From Adiantum capillus-veneris (Eukaryota > Streptophyta > Polypodiopsida > Polypodiales > Pteridaceae), in assembly GCA_014529385.2 (NCBI GenBank), contig CM043966.1:84869087-84933086 (forward strand): 64,000 nt of DNA, given 5' to 3'. Below are positions 47,797-60,503 of the stretch, piece by piece. The position numbers and the translations under genes are program-made. Each line of letters begins with the position of its first letter. The first letter of the stretch is position 1. Below the pieces are notes generated by a model, which searched no databases, was not told the origin of the DNA, and saw only the letters and a list, made by a program, of their open reading frames with translations.

Positions 47797-48410
47797 AGAT
47801 ATTTGTCGGAAACGATTGGGAAGAAAACATTATCAAGAGCATCCCATTCACTTTCTTGATGAATCTCAGGTAAACATGTCTCATTCTTACAATGAATAAC
47901 TCTCAAGTTAAACATCTCACTCTTATGAATAGCTACCCATTGGGTGTTATGGAGTTGTGTACATGCTACTATATGTGATATGTAGCCAAGTAATGTGTCA
48001 AGATAGTCCATTGTCTCTACCTAGGCTATTATGTGTGCTATATTGCACAAGTGTGTGTTATAATAGACCAATGTCCCTATCTATGCTATAAAAGGACTCT
48101 ATTGTAGTAAGATAGCAACATGTATGCTATACAGTAAAAGTGTGTGTATCACATAGCACAATGTTCCTGTCTATGATATGATGTGTGGTATGTGAAAGAG
48201 ATTTATTACATATTGAGAGCAATATGTGTGCCATATAGCGTAAGTGTGTATAATAAGAGGCCAATCTCCCTATCTATGCTATTATGTCATAGTATTTCTT
48301 GCAGTATGAGTGCTATATAGCATAACTATGTGTAATAATAGCGCGATGGTCCTGTCTATGCTATTATGTGTGCCATGTAGTAGGACTCTATCAGAGTATG
48401 ACAACATCAT
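47797..48410 (+). repeat. Duplicated exon-intron segment of the DDE-type gene
   Basis: It repeats 43756-43914 and 44653 to about 45115: the exon end coding for DICRKRLGRK and HPIHFLDESQ, the GTAAAC donor, and the start of the minisatellite intron. It lacks the 738-bp MITE. After about 48410 the similarity stops. Confidence 0.9.
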
Positions 48411-48539
48411 ATCACCAAAATAAAATTACATCATTCAATCATCAAGTTTAGAGAACTTTGAACAGGTCAGTTTTTTGTATAGTAATCGCAAGTACATTCA
48501 ATGCGCAAAATGCTGTATACATGATTCCATAATCACAAT

Positions 48540-49290
48540 CAACCTTCCCTACATACTTCTCGTTGACTTCTACAGTGGCTGATGACACGAGCAGACACTA
48601 TGTCCGAAGGATTTTTAAACTGGTTCATCTTTGCATAAGCATTTGGGTTGGGTGAGACTGTCCACTTGACTAACCAAGGGAACAATGTGCTAACTAGGTA
48701 AATTGGGGACTGACGAGGGACTGACAAATCTTTGCTGGTTCAAATGAAGCAGGACAGACCCAACTCCCGGGAGGGTTGAGCAGACACTTGTAGAGTGTGT
48801 CATCCATCACCAGTGTATTATTAGAGTTGAACTTAGGATAGTGCTTCCAAAAGTCTTTCAAACACTTGAAAAATATGGACTTTGCGTTATCTCTAGATGG
48901 AGGGATCCCATGAACTTCATTGAGCTTGAAGCTCGTCTCTCTAAACCCCTCTTGACCGATAATATCGAGGAAAAATTGTTTGTTCAGCTTAGGAAAGCAT
49001 GCACTCAAAGCAAGTGCTAGATTATCCTGGGTCATGCAGCTCCATAGTGCAACTTGTGTTCTTTGCAGCAGTGCATGTAAAAAGATTGATGCATTGGGCC
49101 TGACCACATATTCAAATTGCATCTTTCTTGTAGCATTTGGCCCAGTGACTACCTGATACCTTGATCTTGCCCAATCAGGAGTACTGCTTCTCGCTATTCC
49201 TTTGTAGAAGGAGACCTTATACCTCCTTATGAGAAGCTCATTCACATCCAGTATGATGCATAAATTGTCCCTTCTTATCTTGTCCTCACA
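48540..49290 (-). pseudogene. FCP1/NIF-like HAD phosphatase-domain pseudogene
   Basis: The minus-strand frame from about 49275 begins LCIILDVNELLIRRYKVSF, matching the first HAD motif of the FCP1 homology family (D-x-N-x-L-L in a common plant variant). It continues with YVVRPNASIFLHALL, TQVALWSCMTQDNLALAL, LKDFWKHYPKFNSNNTLVMD and DDTLYKCLLNPPGSWVCP, all in the order expected for NLI-interacting-factor phosphatases. After a frameshift near 48730 the tail continues as PWLVKWTVSPNPNAY to 48540. The upstream end is cut by gypsy sequence at about 49295. It may be a captured or retroposed host gene piece. Confidence 0.65.
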
Positions 49291-49294
49291 AGAT

Positions 49295-49957
49295 GCAAGA
49301 GGCAGTGCATTGCTGAGTCAAATCACCAATCAATTGGAGAACCTGTCCGTACGTTTGGTGCAAGAAGGGCATGCACCAGCCACAAACCAAGGGCAAGGAA
49401 GAGGTCAACATCGACAAAATCAAGATTACTACTGCTACAATTGCGACAAAAATGGGCACGGTATGTATTACTATCTCCACCCTAGGAGGCAAGGTTTCAA
49501 TAGAGGCCCTAGGCAAAGCCAACTTTCACCACCAAAGGAAAGGCCACAGCAACCACTACCACCTAGAATAGTGCAATTTGCACCACCTCTTCAAATCCTA
49601 CGACCACCTATGCCGCCACAGCCACCACCAACAGAAACTCTCATCCACCTCTACCCCCAGCACAAGCAAACAACCAAGTAGTAGTTGTCATTAGCCTCGA
49701 AGACAAGGATTAGATGATTAAGGTGGCAGAAACTATCAAAACAACATCGAAAGGGAAGGGTAAGCTAGACGAAGTAGAGGCTATGGTAGTGAAGCGTGCT
49801 AAACATGGTGAGGCTTCACAAAGAGATGAGAAGCTGAAGACCGGAGGAGAGTCATGCAAGAGTCCATCCAAGGCTCGACGAAGGATTGATATTATGGATT
49901 TCTCTCTAGGTGAGTCTGCTAAACCATACGATTTGATGTATCTGTGGAGGGACCAAC
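49295..49957 (+). pseudogene. gag: Second Ty3/gypsy gag fragment
   Basis: It encodes ESNHQSIGEP-type sequence in one frame and, in another, the degenerate zinc knuckle CYNCDKNGHGMYYY (about 49430-49475), a proline-rich tail, and the linker KTTSKGKGKLDEVEAMVVKR. It matches 13730-14118 joined to 21866-22125 and so shows the gypsy gag without CACTA element 2. At 49957, after LMYLWRDQRV, similarity ends abruptly. Confidence 0.8.
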
Positions 49958-52740
49958 GTGTTGGCAAAAAACAACAACTTTTTGAAGGCAGTAGAGCAGG
50001 GCAAAAAAATCAATTGGGCAGCAGTGTATGTGGAAAACTTGAAGAAGCGAGCCAAGGTTGCCATGCAACAGGGGAGCAATACAGTCATCCATGCACATCT
50101 CACAGCACTAGCTAAGGTGGCTTCCATCCATGCACAAGGGTGAACAGCACGAAAGATGCTCCAGCTTGTCCCAAGTCTACCTCTTGGGGAATCTTCGGAG
50201 GGCGACAAAGGAAAAGGTAAGAGAGACCTAGTCTTGCTATTCATGATTCTTGCGGTGACGAGTAGGAGTTGTTGTTGGGGCAATTCATCAAGAAAAGAAA
50301 AGTAGACAGAGGTGCAAACAAAGTTGCTTTCAAGCCTCAGGCACAATAAGTACATATGATAGAGGCAACCACTCTGGTGATGGTGCAAGCGAAAGAATCG
50401 GGCGCTACATCTATCCTCATACCGGACAAGGCTAAGGATGTAGCACCCCCTTCTGATGCACCAACAGTTGGCAGAGGGGACACCGATTCCCCAATGCGAT
50501 TAATATCGACAGATCCGCAAGGATATCACCAACCTCTCACCGAGGCTGGCTAGGGGCCAGCATCATCTCGTCAAGAATCGGGCTCTACATCTATTTAGGA
50601 AACAACCACCACCAACTGCAACACGTAAAGGGCTAGACGAAGGCCAGCTGATAGGAACAACAGTAGCAAGTGCAACAATGGCTAACCTATAGATCAGGAC
50701 CCATAACGCACAAAGAGAAATGGAGAGAGGCCGTTGACAGCATGCTATTTATGGAAAACCAATTACAGGGATGCATGTCTCATATGGAGCAAATGGCCAG
50801 CATGCAATTAGTGCATGTCAGCAACACACTAACCCAATCATCCTCAAGTATAAAAGATTGGCTGCAGGATATAATGTACCCAGCACTAGAACTGCAACAT
50901 CACGCTGATGCAAGAGAGCAGCTCAAATATACTAACAGAGAGATGGCCAACATGCGAAGCACCATCACCTGGCAGGAGGACATGCTCAAGACCCACCAAA
51001 GGGCGCATGAATTGAGAAAACAGACCTATGAACAGCTGACAAAAGAGACGAGAATGCTCAAGGACTCTGATGTGGAAAAGATTGGGTGCGGGACATAGTG
51101 CACCCAACACTAGAACTGCAACATCATGCTGATGCAAGAGAGAAACTCAAAGAGAGATGGCCAACATGCGAAGCACCATCACCTGGCAAGAGGACATGCT
51201 CAAGACCCACCAAAGGGTGCATGAATTGACAAAGCAAACCTGTGAACAGCTGACGAAAGAGAATAGAATGCTCGAGGATTCTGACGTCGAAAATTTAGAA
51301 ACAATAAGAGGACTTGTGGAGAGAGAAGCAGCAACTTCTCAGAAAGCAAAAGATTTCTAGTCAGCCTTCCAGAGGATCCACAAACAGTTTGAAGAACTCA
51401 AGACAGAGAAGGAACAGCTTGACAAACAGCTGCAAACGCAAGTGCAAAAGCTCGAAACTCGGATAGAAGGGCAAGTCAAACAAATGCTGGAAGACCTGAG
51501 CACCATACAACAAAAGGACCAAGCTATGAAAGCGTTGAGGGACAACCATGATGAACTACAGAGTGTAATGCTAGCTGCCATGGCTCGAACAGAAGCCTCA
51601 AATAGGAAAACACACTGTTTAAAGCAAAACAAGGTGATGATGAGGAAGCGTTAATACTTCCAACTGATGGCCAATGACTGATTTTGGATTCTGTTGTCCA
51701 GAGACTCAACAATGTGTGGAGCAGCACAATGGAGAAGCTGTGGAAAGCCTAGCCAGCCCAACGAGAGTAGGAAGATCGACAGGTGTTAATGATGGCATGC
51801 AATAACTAATTCACAACTATTGATGTGGAAGAATAAAATACAAATGAGCCAGTAGATGTGACTGAGGAGATAGACGCACTCGAAAATGAAGTGAACGCCT
51901 GGAAGGACAAAGCTAAAGAACTAGAAGGACTGAAGCAGGCCGCTGAGCAAAGAGCTGAGGAGTTGCACAAAAGTACAGAAACCTGTACTATGAAGTGAGC
52001 AAGCATAGCAAGCAATTGAGGGTCAATGCCACAAAATACTTGGACATGCAAGACAAATTCAGGCAGCTTAACTTACAAAAAGAGCATGAAGTGGAGAGCT
52101 TGCACCAAAGGCTAGCAATGGCCAAAAATTGACAACAAGCCCAGATGAGGGATGAGGATTACCCTACCAAACACGATGTAGTTGACGAGGAAAGAAACAA
52201 AGTCCTCAAAGAAATGTTAAGAGAAACAAGAGATTTGGACCCAAGCCACGTTGAAAGCTTCCAAGATTCACTTGCAGGCAGAGTCCACCGTCCAGCTACA
52301 TAACAAAAAGCAGAGATCATTCAACTCCAGAATGAAACAAAGCAGCTACAAATAGAGGTGCAAACACTAAGGAAGGAGCTATGCATGGAGCAAGAGTGGC
52401 ACAGCTCGCTACCTTCCGGACACAAATGGAAGACTCGGCAGGAGCTAGTGAAGGAAAACCGGCAGATGAATGATGCCCTGCAAACACTCAAAACGCAAAA
52501 GACGCTTATGCAAGACTAGGAGCTTGAGTTCTTCAAGATAGCCACACATGTGCTGTTCAATGACTTTTCAAGAATGGACAAGCGGCTGCCGAGATTCTAT
52601 GAAGAGAGGGACACCCTTGCCCGGACTATCTAGGAACACTTGCTTCACCCACACCACCAATATGCTGGCTTGCTGTATGCCAAGCGGCCTCAAGGGGAGT
52701 AAGAATACCCATCCAAGGGAGTCCAAACTAATAGAAAGTC
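49958..52740 (+). pseudogene. Coiled-coil ORF remnants, unrecognised
   Basis: A series of plus-strand frames (49958-50143, 50356-50553, 50670-51098, 51157-51360, 51442-51654, and continuing pieces to 52740) encodes Gln-, Glu- and Lys-rich heptad-like sequence such as DMLKTHQRAHELRKQTYEQL. I recognise no family. They could be one long coiled-coil protein broken by stops and a 224-bp duplication. The location between a gypsy fragment and a candidate LTR suggests an additional ORF of a retroelement, but that is inference. Confidence 0.4.
50854..51300. repeat. About 224-bp tandem duplication in the coiled-coil ORF
   Basis: The two copies begin AAGATTGG at 50854 and 51078 and share CACTAGAACTGCAACATCA and GATGGCCAACATGCGAAGCA. 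The second copy lacks about 10 bp, which shifts its frame. Confidence 0.85.
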
Positions 52741-52760
52741 AACTAGACTAGAAAAGACAC

Positions 52761-53410
52761 TGTAGAATGTCAGAACAGAGTATGAGAAACAACACCCGGA
52801 GGCTAGTCTCATCCTACCTCCCAGACAGACACACAGGGCTGGTCTGGGATATCCTGAAGGCTGGAAAAAGACAAGATTCCGGTCCCGACTGAGCGTGCCA
52901 GGTGTTGAGTAGGAGATGCCTCGAGGGCCATAATGGCCACGAGTGAAAGAGGGATCCACCACACATGGAACGGCCAGTGGGCGAGTGGGGGCACGATCCT
53001 CCAACGACCCTAGCCAAGAACGACCGGAGCCAAGAAGGTAGTGGGTGAGTAACCGGAGAAGTATATAAAGAAGGATGGCCGTGGAATGTGAGGTTGGATG
53101 ATGTTGCAATTACATGAGCAAGCTCTCATGTGTATTATCTGCCTCATATGTCTATTGTCTGGTGACTATCAGAGCGCTAGCATCCCTATCTGTATTGAGA
53201 GAGAGTGAGAGCGAGCAAGAGTGTGTCACCTAGGTTGGGTAAGCTACCAAGGGTTTGTCCCTGGGTAGAGCTTTCTCCCATGCACCTATTCCAGCACAGC
53301 TCTAAAGGTAAGCCACAACACTTCCCTATTATCAACTTGCTTGCCACTCCCCATGTCGAATTGTTGCGCTTCAGAAGCAGATTCGATGTCTGCACTGGGT
53401 TCCGTGTGCA
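52761..53410 (+). repeat. Candidate long terminal repeat
   Basis: The segment begins TGTAGAATGTC after a purine-rich GACTAGAAAAGACAC and ends ...CCGTGTGCA, giving TG...CA ends. It has a TATA-like box (TATATAAAG, about 53063) and transcript-end-like pyrimidine sequence. No second copy is visible in the window, so it is either a 3' or solo LTR or not an LTR at all. Confidence 0.35.
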
Positions 53411-54310
53411 GTGAACCCATGTGATCTCGAGATATTTGACATGAATTTGATGACCCAAAAATTTATTTCGAGCGATTTCGGTCAAAAAATGTTTTCGATC
53501 AAAAAACAAAAAAATAATACAAAACGGTAAAATATACAAAAATGATTCATTTTGTGTTTAGCATATAATGCAACTTAGTTTACTAGCACTCTCAAGCACT
53601 TGCAATTCACTCACTTTCGAATCCCTTTAAAAGTTTGAAGCACTTTTGTTAAACCTGGATTGTGTGAGTCTCTAACTAAGCCCCTATGGCTGGGTCTGTC
53701 AACCTTGGCTATAGTCCCTGGCTATGCGAGTGCTAGACACACAAAGGACAGAAGACATTGAACAATAAGCAAAGATAGAGAATACAATTGACATAGTGAA
53801 TGAACCACCAAACTAGACTGCTTTCTATTTCTCATGGTTACATGCATGTAAGTCCTCAGCATTAGAGCTTGAAACAAATTCTAATGGCACGTGGAGTAGC
53901 CATACATTCACACATGCAACTCATACACAACACGTAAGGCTCTATTGTCATCTCGCCATCCGGCCAATTCTGGTGTCTTCTTTCCTTTATAGCTCATCTG
54001 GACTGCTTGTTCAGCTTCTTGAATCTTGTATTCTAATTGCCCACTGTTAGAATCTTGCCTCTAACATTCTTCTCCCTTTTTTTGAATTAGGTTTTCTGGT
54101 TTGAATTAGTCTCCAGTTCCTCCAGACTCTCAGGATCTACCCCTCCTTAAGTCGGACAATTAAGTTTTCCTTCCTGTGATCCTAAGTCAGCTTCTTCATT
54201 TTTTAACTCTTTCCTTGGGGGGGGGGGGGGGGGGGGGGGGGTTGGGGGGCCTACTTCTCTGAGTGCTTAAGTAAGGGGTCAGCCTTGGTTGTGACCTGGG
54301 TGCTCCACTC
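53411..54310. other. Unassigned sequence with poly-G tract
   Basis: No recognisable gene. A run of about 25 G at 54217-54241 is notable; its length in the assembly may be inaccurate. Confidence 0.6.
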
Positions 54311-55863
54311 TCAATCCTCCTCCGAGTTTGGACTGGGCTTTTGCTCCCCCCACTTGACCAAAGCCTTGGCCCTCTTTTTCTTGGCCTCCTGATCGTGGGT
54401 ATCCTGATGTCTGGCTATGACATTCAAGAGATCTTGCTCATGCTCAGGGTGAAGACCCTCTGCTACTTGTTGATCATATGGCTCCCCCTTTTCAGTCTCC
54501 TTCTTCTCCATCAGCTCTACTATAAGTTTGATGGGCTTTGTAGTCCTGCATATTTTAGTTGCTCTGGTCTTTTCAAACAAGTGGAGCTTGTGGCATTTGC
54601 ATTGTCCTTCTCTACTCTTTTGCATCTGTCGCTAGCTCTGTTACCCCTGGATATAGTATTGGGTAAAATCTGGGTAGAGCCTCTAGTGGTGGGGCCACAA
54701 CATACAACAGGGTGGGGTTGTTTGGGAGTCGCTCTATACATCCGTGAAGTTCGCCTCCTCTCTGGCTAGCTGATACCGATTCCTCAGCAATTTGCATTCC
54801 TCCCATTGCTTGTAACTCCTTGTTGTTGGTGATATTGTCGGTTCTTGCACTCTTGCTCCAACTCAGCCACTTTGAGTCATGCTTGTTCTTTGATCCCCCT
54901 TGTGGCCTTCCTACAATCTTCCATGCGTGCATAGTTTAGCTTGTCTCCCAACAACAGTTCTAGATCCACCATGAAGAATTCCAAATTGAATGTTGTCCTT
55001 TTGGGTCTTGGCCCCATTTCTACTGTTTGTATTACCTTAGGTGGGATCTCCAGAACTTGTATGCATGTAGGGTGGGCTAGCAGCTTGCACCTCTCTTTGT
55101 TGTGGGGACACACAAGAAGTTTTGGACAGATTCTCACTATAATTCTCACATTGTGACTTACCTCAACATCATGAGCTTCTGTGAGGGAGGCACCGCATAC
55201 CAGCTAGCTAGGTACGATTGGGGGCAGGGGCGGCCCGGTGGGGGGGCCGGGGGTTCCCTGCCCCCAATCTACCTAGCTAGGTATGTGGTGCCTCTCGAGC
55301 AGAAGCTCATGATGTTATGCATTGTATGAAAAACACTGAAAACGACTCCATTTTCCTACATGAGAAAATTTCTATATCTTCTTGTGACATTGGCTTGGCC
55401 ATGTTTTGAAAATTTTCTTGATAATGCTCCTAAGTTCTGTCAACTTTTCCTCATGTTTCAACTCTTTTTGGTCAACTTGCTGAGCTTCAAATATGTTGTG
55501 AGCTTCTTCAGATCCCTGTGTTCTTGAGCTAGCTTGCTGACCAGGTTGACTATAAAGGGTTTCCTTATACCATTCATCTACATGTTTTCTCCTCTTCTGC
55601 TCCTCAACATCATTTTCCCATTTCTCCCCCCTCCTCTCTCTTTGAAACTCCCCCTTCCTCTCTTTGTTACTCTTGCTCTCTCTCAGATTTAGTTGTTTGC
55701 TAAGTGCTTGCACCTGCGTGATTACCCTCCTCCTCATCATCATTGTCTTTGTCGTCCCCATCTCTTGATCTATTTTTTGGCTTTTCTTCTTCCTGATTCT
55801 CCTCCTCATCGTCATCGACATGCCCTTCCTTCTCCTCCTAGTTGCTGGAGTTTTGCTGTTCAA
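54311..55863 (-). pseudogene. Minus-strand coiled-coil ORF remnants, unrecognised
   Basis: Minus-strand frames at 55372-55863 (Arg- and Lys-rich, then EKWENDVEEQKRRKHVDEWY), 54877-55149 (FNLEFFMVDLELLLGDKLNY) and 54311-54625 (acidic and basic charged) look like pieces of one charged coiled-coil protein, possibly gag-like. They are separated by stops and by the hairpin at 55165-55316. No family is recognised. Confidence 0.35.
55165..55316. repeat. 152-bp near-perfect hairpin
   Basis: The left arm starts AACATCATGAGCTTCTG and the right arm ends in its exact reverse complement. Pairing continues with few mismatches through GAGGCACC-x-CATACC, TAGCTAGGTA and ATTGGGGGCAGGG to a GC-rich loop. It could be a small foldback element or a small-RNA precursor. 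It interrupts the minus-strand coiled-coil remnants. Confidence 0.85.
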
Positions 55864-58800
55864 CGTCTTGCTTTTGCTTTGATAGTTGCTGAAGGTTGTG
55901 CTGGTCTATTAGTGTCAGTGATTTCTCCATGAATCCCTATAAATATTCAGCACTCAATCAGACCCCTTCCTTAGGTGCAACCACTAGGTCTTGCAACATC
56001 TTTAGCAACACTACCAGATTAGTTGCATCAATACACTCCTTGGCTCTGGCGATTTCTTGTTGGGCCCTCCCCTTGGCTTGGATCACCTCCTCATGAGCCT
56101 AGGCAAGTTGCTTATTGGCATTCTTTCAAATGGTATGACCCCCTAGGCCTACTCTAATCTCTTGATTCCGAGCTGTGTTATGGGTTTTTGAAATACCTTC
56201 GTGGAAATTCTCCCATGTGTGCATTAGGACTGGCTCAATATTTTCTATCTGCTTCCGCTCCCGTCGAGTTCTTCCCATATCACGGTGCCAAAAGTGCCTC
56301 CTAGAACTTATGTTACTAGGGGCTTTTGGCCTTGGTTATCAGTGATCCTATTAGTCCTTTTAGCTTATCTTGAGCTGCTTCCTAGCCCTAGCTCATCGAC
56401 CCATTGTTCTTGAGACTCTGGTGCGTGAAAAGAGAGGACCATCTATGTGGGTGAAGTATTCACTAGTACCTGAGTGAGACCCCTTAATCTTTTATCTAGA
56501 AAGTACTCAAGTCAGTTATTCAGTGTACAATTAGTGTGTGACTGGCCTAGTGTACTAGCCTCGGAGCCAGGCACCACTGCCTTTACCTCAACATACTCCC
56601 ACTTAAAGGAGAATGTGATGATAATTGGGTCCTATCAACTAAACTACTAGTATGCACAAGAAAATAGATGAGATACTCTCTCAACCTATGCCCACTAGCT
56701 TGCTCACTCAATTTGCATGCAACCGTGTTTGCTCTAGTGATAGGCAAGCATGTAAATCCATGCTAGAGCCTGTATGCAAATCCCATAGACAACTTTGTAT
56801 GCTCTGCATAGGTGGCCTAAGCATCATGCTAATGGCAGTCATTGTACTAAACTGACAATCCCTGCTGCAAATGCTCCCACCGCATCTGCTAAGTCGGTCC
56901 TCGACACTAATAGGTCAAACATGAGATGGCCGAATATTGATGGCATTTGCAAAATCCTGGCTCTCTCATCCATCTCAGTGCTATATGCATACACTGCATC
57001 ATCAAGACTATTTATTACATATAGATATGTCATCACTGATATTGGCATGGCTACATCTCTATCATCCATAGGTGGATTCCCGTGTCCTAGCATCAACTCA
57101 TCAGCATCTAGCATTAGCATATCAAAGAACTCCATGTTGTCCATCTCTGCTTGTGTGTGTAGGAAGTAGACCCATCCTACCTCTGTCTGCATAGACTTTG
57201 ATGACACCTGTTGTGTCTCACTAGAGCACTACCACTGTACCCCTTCTCGACAGAGTCCACTGACATGTCCTGCATAGCTAAATGCTCTATCTCCTGAGCA
57301 TAATAGAGCTCACTTGCAAATGAGATACGTTTCATCTCTTGCTGCTCACATGTTAGTGTTGTCACTGAGACTATGTCGTCTCGCAAGTTAATCTTCTATC
57401 GTTTTCATGCACTAAGCTTACCTAAAAACCATGCACTGGATAGACAATATAGGACCTAGCTCCTTGCACAAATCTAATTGCATCTAGAAAGACTACTCTC
57501 AAAGCAGTACATGCCAAATATTGTCTCTCAACATCTCATTGAGATCAAGCTCTGCACAATCTTTGGAACATAACACACATGTCGTAGCATTTAAGACCAC
57601 TAGGTAATGACAAGCATACATCTCCTGCACCTTCTATGTCATATGCTGATCTATTATCTAGATGCACACAAGCAGGCTCCCACTAGCAAAAGTGCTAAAC
57701 CGCTCCTCATGGTATGACGTGATATGGAATGTTGCATACACATCTAATAGCCATCGGAGCAAGTGTCATCTCTATCAGAAATAAAATCAAGAGGTAACCA
57801 TGACATCATTGTCACTAGTATACGAAGCCACTTCTCTAGTCTGTGTCAAAACCATCTTTGTATCTTGCATACATCTCCACCTTTGCCTCATACGTCAAAA
57901 GCAATGTCACCTAATGTGTCTTGTGTGGCCACAATGCAAACATCGCATATATTGGCATGAATGAGATCGCCATTGTGGAGTGCAAACTACAAGGGAAATG
58001 ACTGCCTCTATAGCCTAGTGCGCCTCAAATCGTCGGAAACAAAAGCCATAAAGACCCAAAAACCACCTGTGAAAAACACCTGTAAAGCTCGATGAAAAAT
58101 AGCTCTAGCAAAGATCACACTTGGAATTAAAATAAACCAAGAGCATGGGTGCGTAGACTAGCTCGTGTAGATGTCCGTAAAGTATTCATATGCTTGATTT
58201 CGATAAAGGATGAAGAAGTTATGGCTTTGAAAGTTGAAGGGGTTTCAAAGAAGAGCCAAAAACTAGCTCTTTAGAATGTAAAAAAAGGTTGCAGGTGTTG
58301 CAGCTATTAAAAAGGGGAGGGGGATCTTAATTTATTTGAGTGCATTATCTCTCTTCTCTCAGCCGTGACATCTCTCTCTCTTCTCTTGATTTAATTGGTT
58401 GACTTTGAAGCACTTTTTGGGAAAGTGGTTGAGAGAGTCGGTGGCTCAAGGGCTAAAGTAGCCTTCAAAAATTTGTTCCAGGACTAATCTCAAAGGGCCA
58501 CACGCGTGGGCACCCAATGTGAACAGAGGGGGGCATGAGAGGTGAGCCCAAAGGTCACGAGCTCCATAGCCCAAGGGGCCAAGCCAAGAGAGCCACATTC
58601 TCTCTTTGATACAAGCAACAATGGCTCCCTTTTCTCCTTATATACCCTATCCTAATTTGACTTCAAGCCCCCCTTGGTGGGATTAATCCCAGCCACATGG
58701 CATCATCCTCCCACCTCCCCAACTTCCCACATAAATTTCCAGATTTTTCCCCATATTGAACCAACTTCCCTGGTGCATAGTTTTACTGCTCCGACCATCA

Positions 58801-59365
58801 AATGAGTCGTCGTAAAGCAGTATATAACCAATCAAAGATATTCCTAATGCAACGCTGTGTCGTTTTATGCTTGTGTGTTGGAGTTTTGGGCTTAAAGAGC
58901 TTTTGGAAGTTGGTCTATCATGAGGGTGATCAGATGCTTTAAACCCCAGAAATCAGAAACTTTGGTCTCAAGATATACCCATTGGAGGTTTGGCAGTTAA
59001 TGGTTAGGAGGCCTTGTGAAGGCTTCGTCTTTTGGTTGGCAGGTTGACTGTATTGGTAAAGCTTGGATCAAGAGCTTGGAGTTAGTCGAAGCTGGTAGCT
59101 TGACATTGTGCTTTACTGTATGATCATGGGAGATCGGGGCAGTAGATGGCACCTCCAAGAAGATCGGTTTTGTCCAAGGTCCTTATCAATTTCTTAATGT
59201 CTGGGTGAGAGAATATGAAAATATGCAGGAGTGACCATTGTGGGCTCCTCCCAAATTGTTTCAGAACTCCATTTGGATCTAAGTGTGTGGGAAAAAACAC
59301 TTGGGAGTTCTGAGAGTTTTCTATGTGTATACGGTGGAACCGTGTAACGTGTAACTGCTAAAATT
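55864..59365. other. Retroelement-like debris, mostly unrecognised
   Basis: On the minus strand at 57901-57942 a CX2CX4HX4C zinc-knuckle pattern (CLHCGHTRH...HC) can be read but contains a TGA. Minus-strand frames at 56839-57386 include GWVYFLHTQAEM, faintly like a copia integrase region. A minus-strand TATA-like box lies at about 58640. Together these suggest a decayed minus-strand copia-like element, at low confidence. The rest shows no gene. Confidence 0.3.
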
Positions 59366-59559
59366 ATGGGTTATTGTGTAAGAAAAAAGAGGTGGAAGAT
59401 TTTTGGAAATACTACATGCTTGGGTCTCCGTGTTGTGCTTTACAACTTCTCAATTGGATGCTTATGTCATAAGATATGTGCATTGAAGTGGGGCGGGCCT
59501 CACTTGGAAAGCGGTAGTAGATGCACCTGGTCAAAGGGTGCAGATCCAGTTGTATGCCA

Positions 59560-60110
59560 ACATACTATTACTTTGAAGAGAGATGCAGTACCAGTGAAGC
59601 AACAAAGATATAGTATGAATCCTAATTATGGTAAACAGGTCAAGGAAGAGGTTAATAAATTATTGGTAGTTGGTTGCATTTACCGAGTGGAGAAAGTAAC
59701 CTAGTTATCACCAATTGTTGTTGTTCCAAAGAGAAATGGGAAAATCAGGGTGTGTGTAGACTACAAGAAACTGATGCTGGGACCATTACTAACCCATTGC
59801 TTTTACCATATTGTGACACAATGTTGGATGTAGTAGCATGTGAGGAATTCTACAGCTTTCTGGATGGTTTTAGTGGATACAATCAAATTAGTATGGCTTT
59901 GAAAGGTAGAGACAAAGATACCTTCATTACTCAATGGGGAGTTTATGCAAACAGTCATGAACTTTGGACTAAAGAATGCACCACCAACTTTTCAAAAATG
60001 GATCATGGAGGTATTTGGCCCTTACCTGACAGCTTTCATGAAAGTCTTGTTGGATGATTTCAGTGTCTCAGGTAAAACATTAGGGCCAAAAATGATTAAA
60101 AAAGGCCTAG
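59560..60110 (+). pseudogene. pol: Third Ty3/gypsy reverse transcriptase fragment
   Basis: Readable motifs in order: YSMNPNYGKQVKEEVNKLL, SPIVVVPKRNGKIRVCVDYK, FYSFLDGFSGYNQI, FGLKNAPPTFQKWIMEVFGP and the catalytic LLDDFSV (about 60044-60064). A TAG at 59701 stands where Trp is usual (TGG to TAG), and frameshifts occur near 59770 and 59935. The fragment stops near SGKT. It is more like typical plant gypsy pol than the copy at 21866-24002, so it belongs to another lineage. Confidence 0.8.
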
Positions 60111-60503
60111 GGTTGTGTAAGGAATTGGTTAACTCGCTAATTAGTTGAACCGTTGATGGTCAAAACGCCTCCAAATTTGACCGTTTTGGGTATTTAAAGC
60201 ATATTTATATGATTTAAAGCGTATCCAAACACATCTCTAAATATAAAAAAAGATATCGTTCTCGCACTAACTCTCTATGTTTTCACCTCAAAGTTTATCT
60301 GCATTCAATTGACTTGGCGGCAAATAGTAATTTCATCCACTTTTGAATGACTTCAGTCTCTCCTCTCCACTTTTCTCTCTCTTATGACATTTTGTATGGC
60401 TCTTCTCATCTTGACAAGGTTTTGCTCCACTCTTTTAATGCTAATAGCTCTGTTACTATAACAAGTTCCATTATTTTCTTCACTATATGTTGTACTTATT
60501 GCA

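Noticed and set aside
57901-57942. Intact minus-strand CCHC zinc knuckle proving a copia gag
   Set aside because: The frame contains a TGA inside the motif and neighbouring frames are not convincing. Mentioned only as weak evidence.
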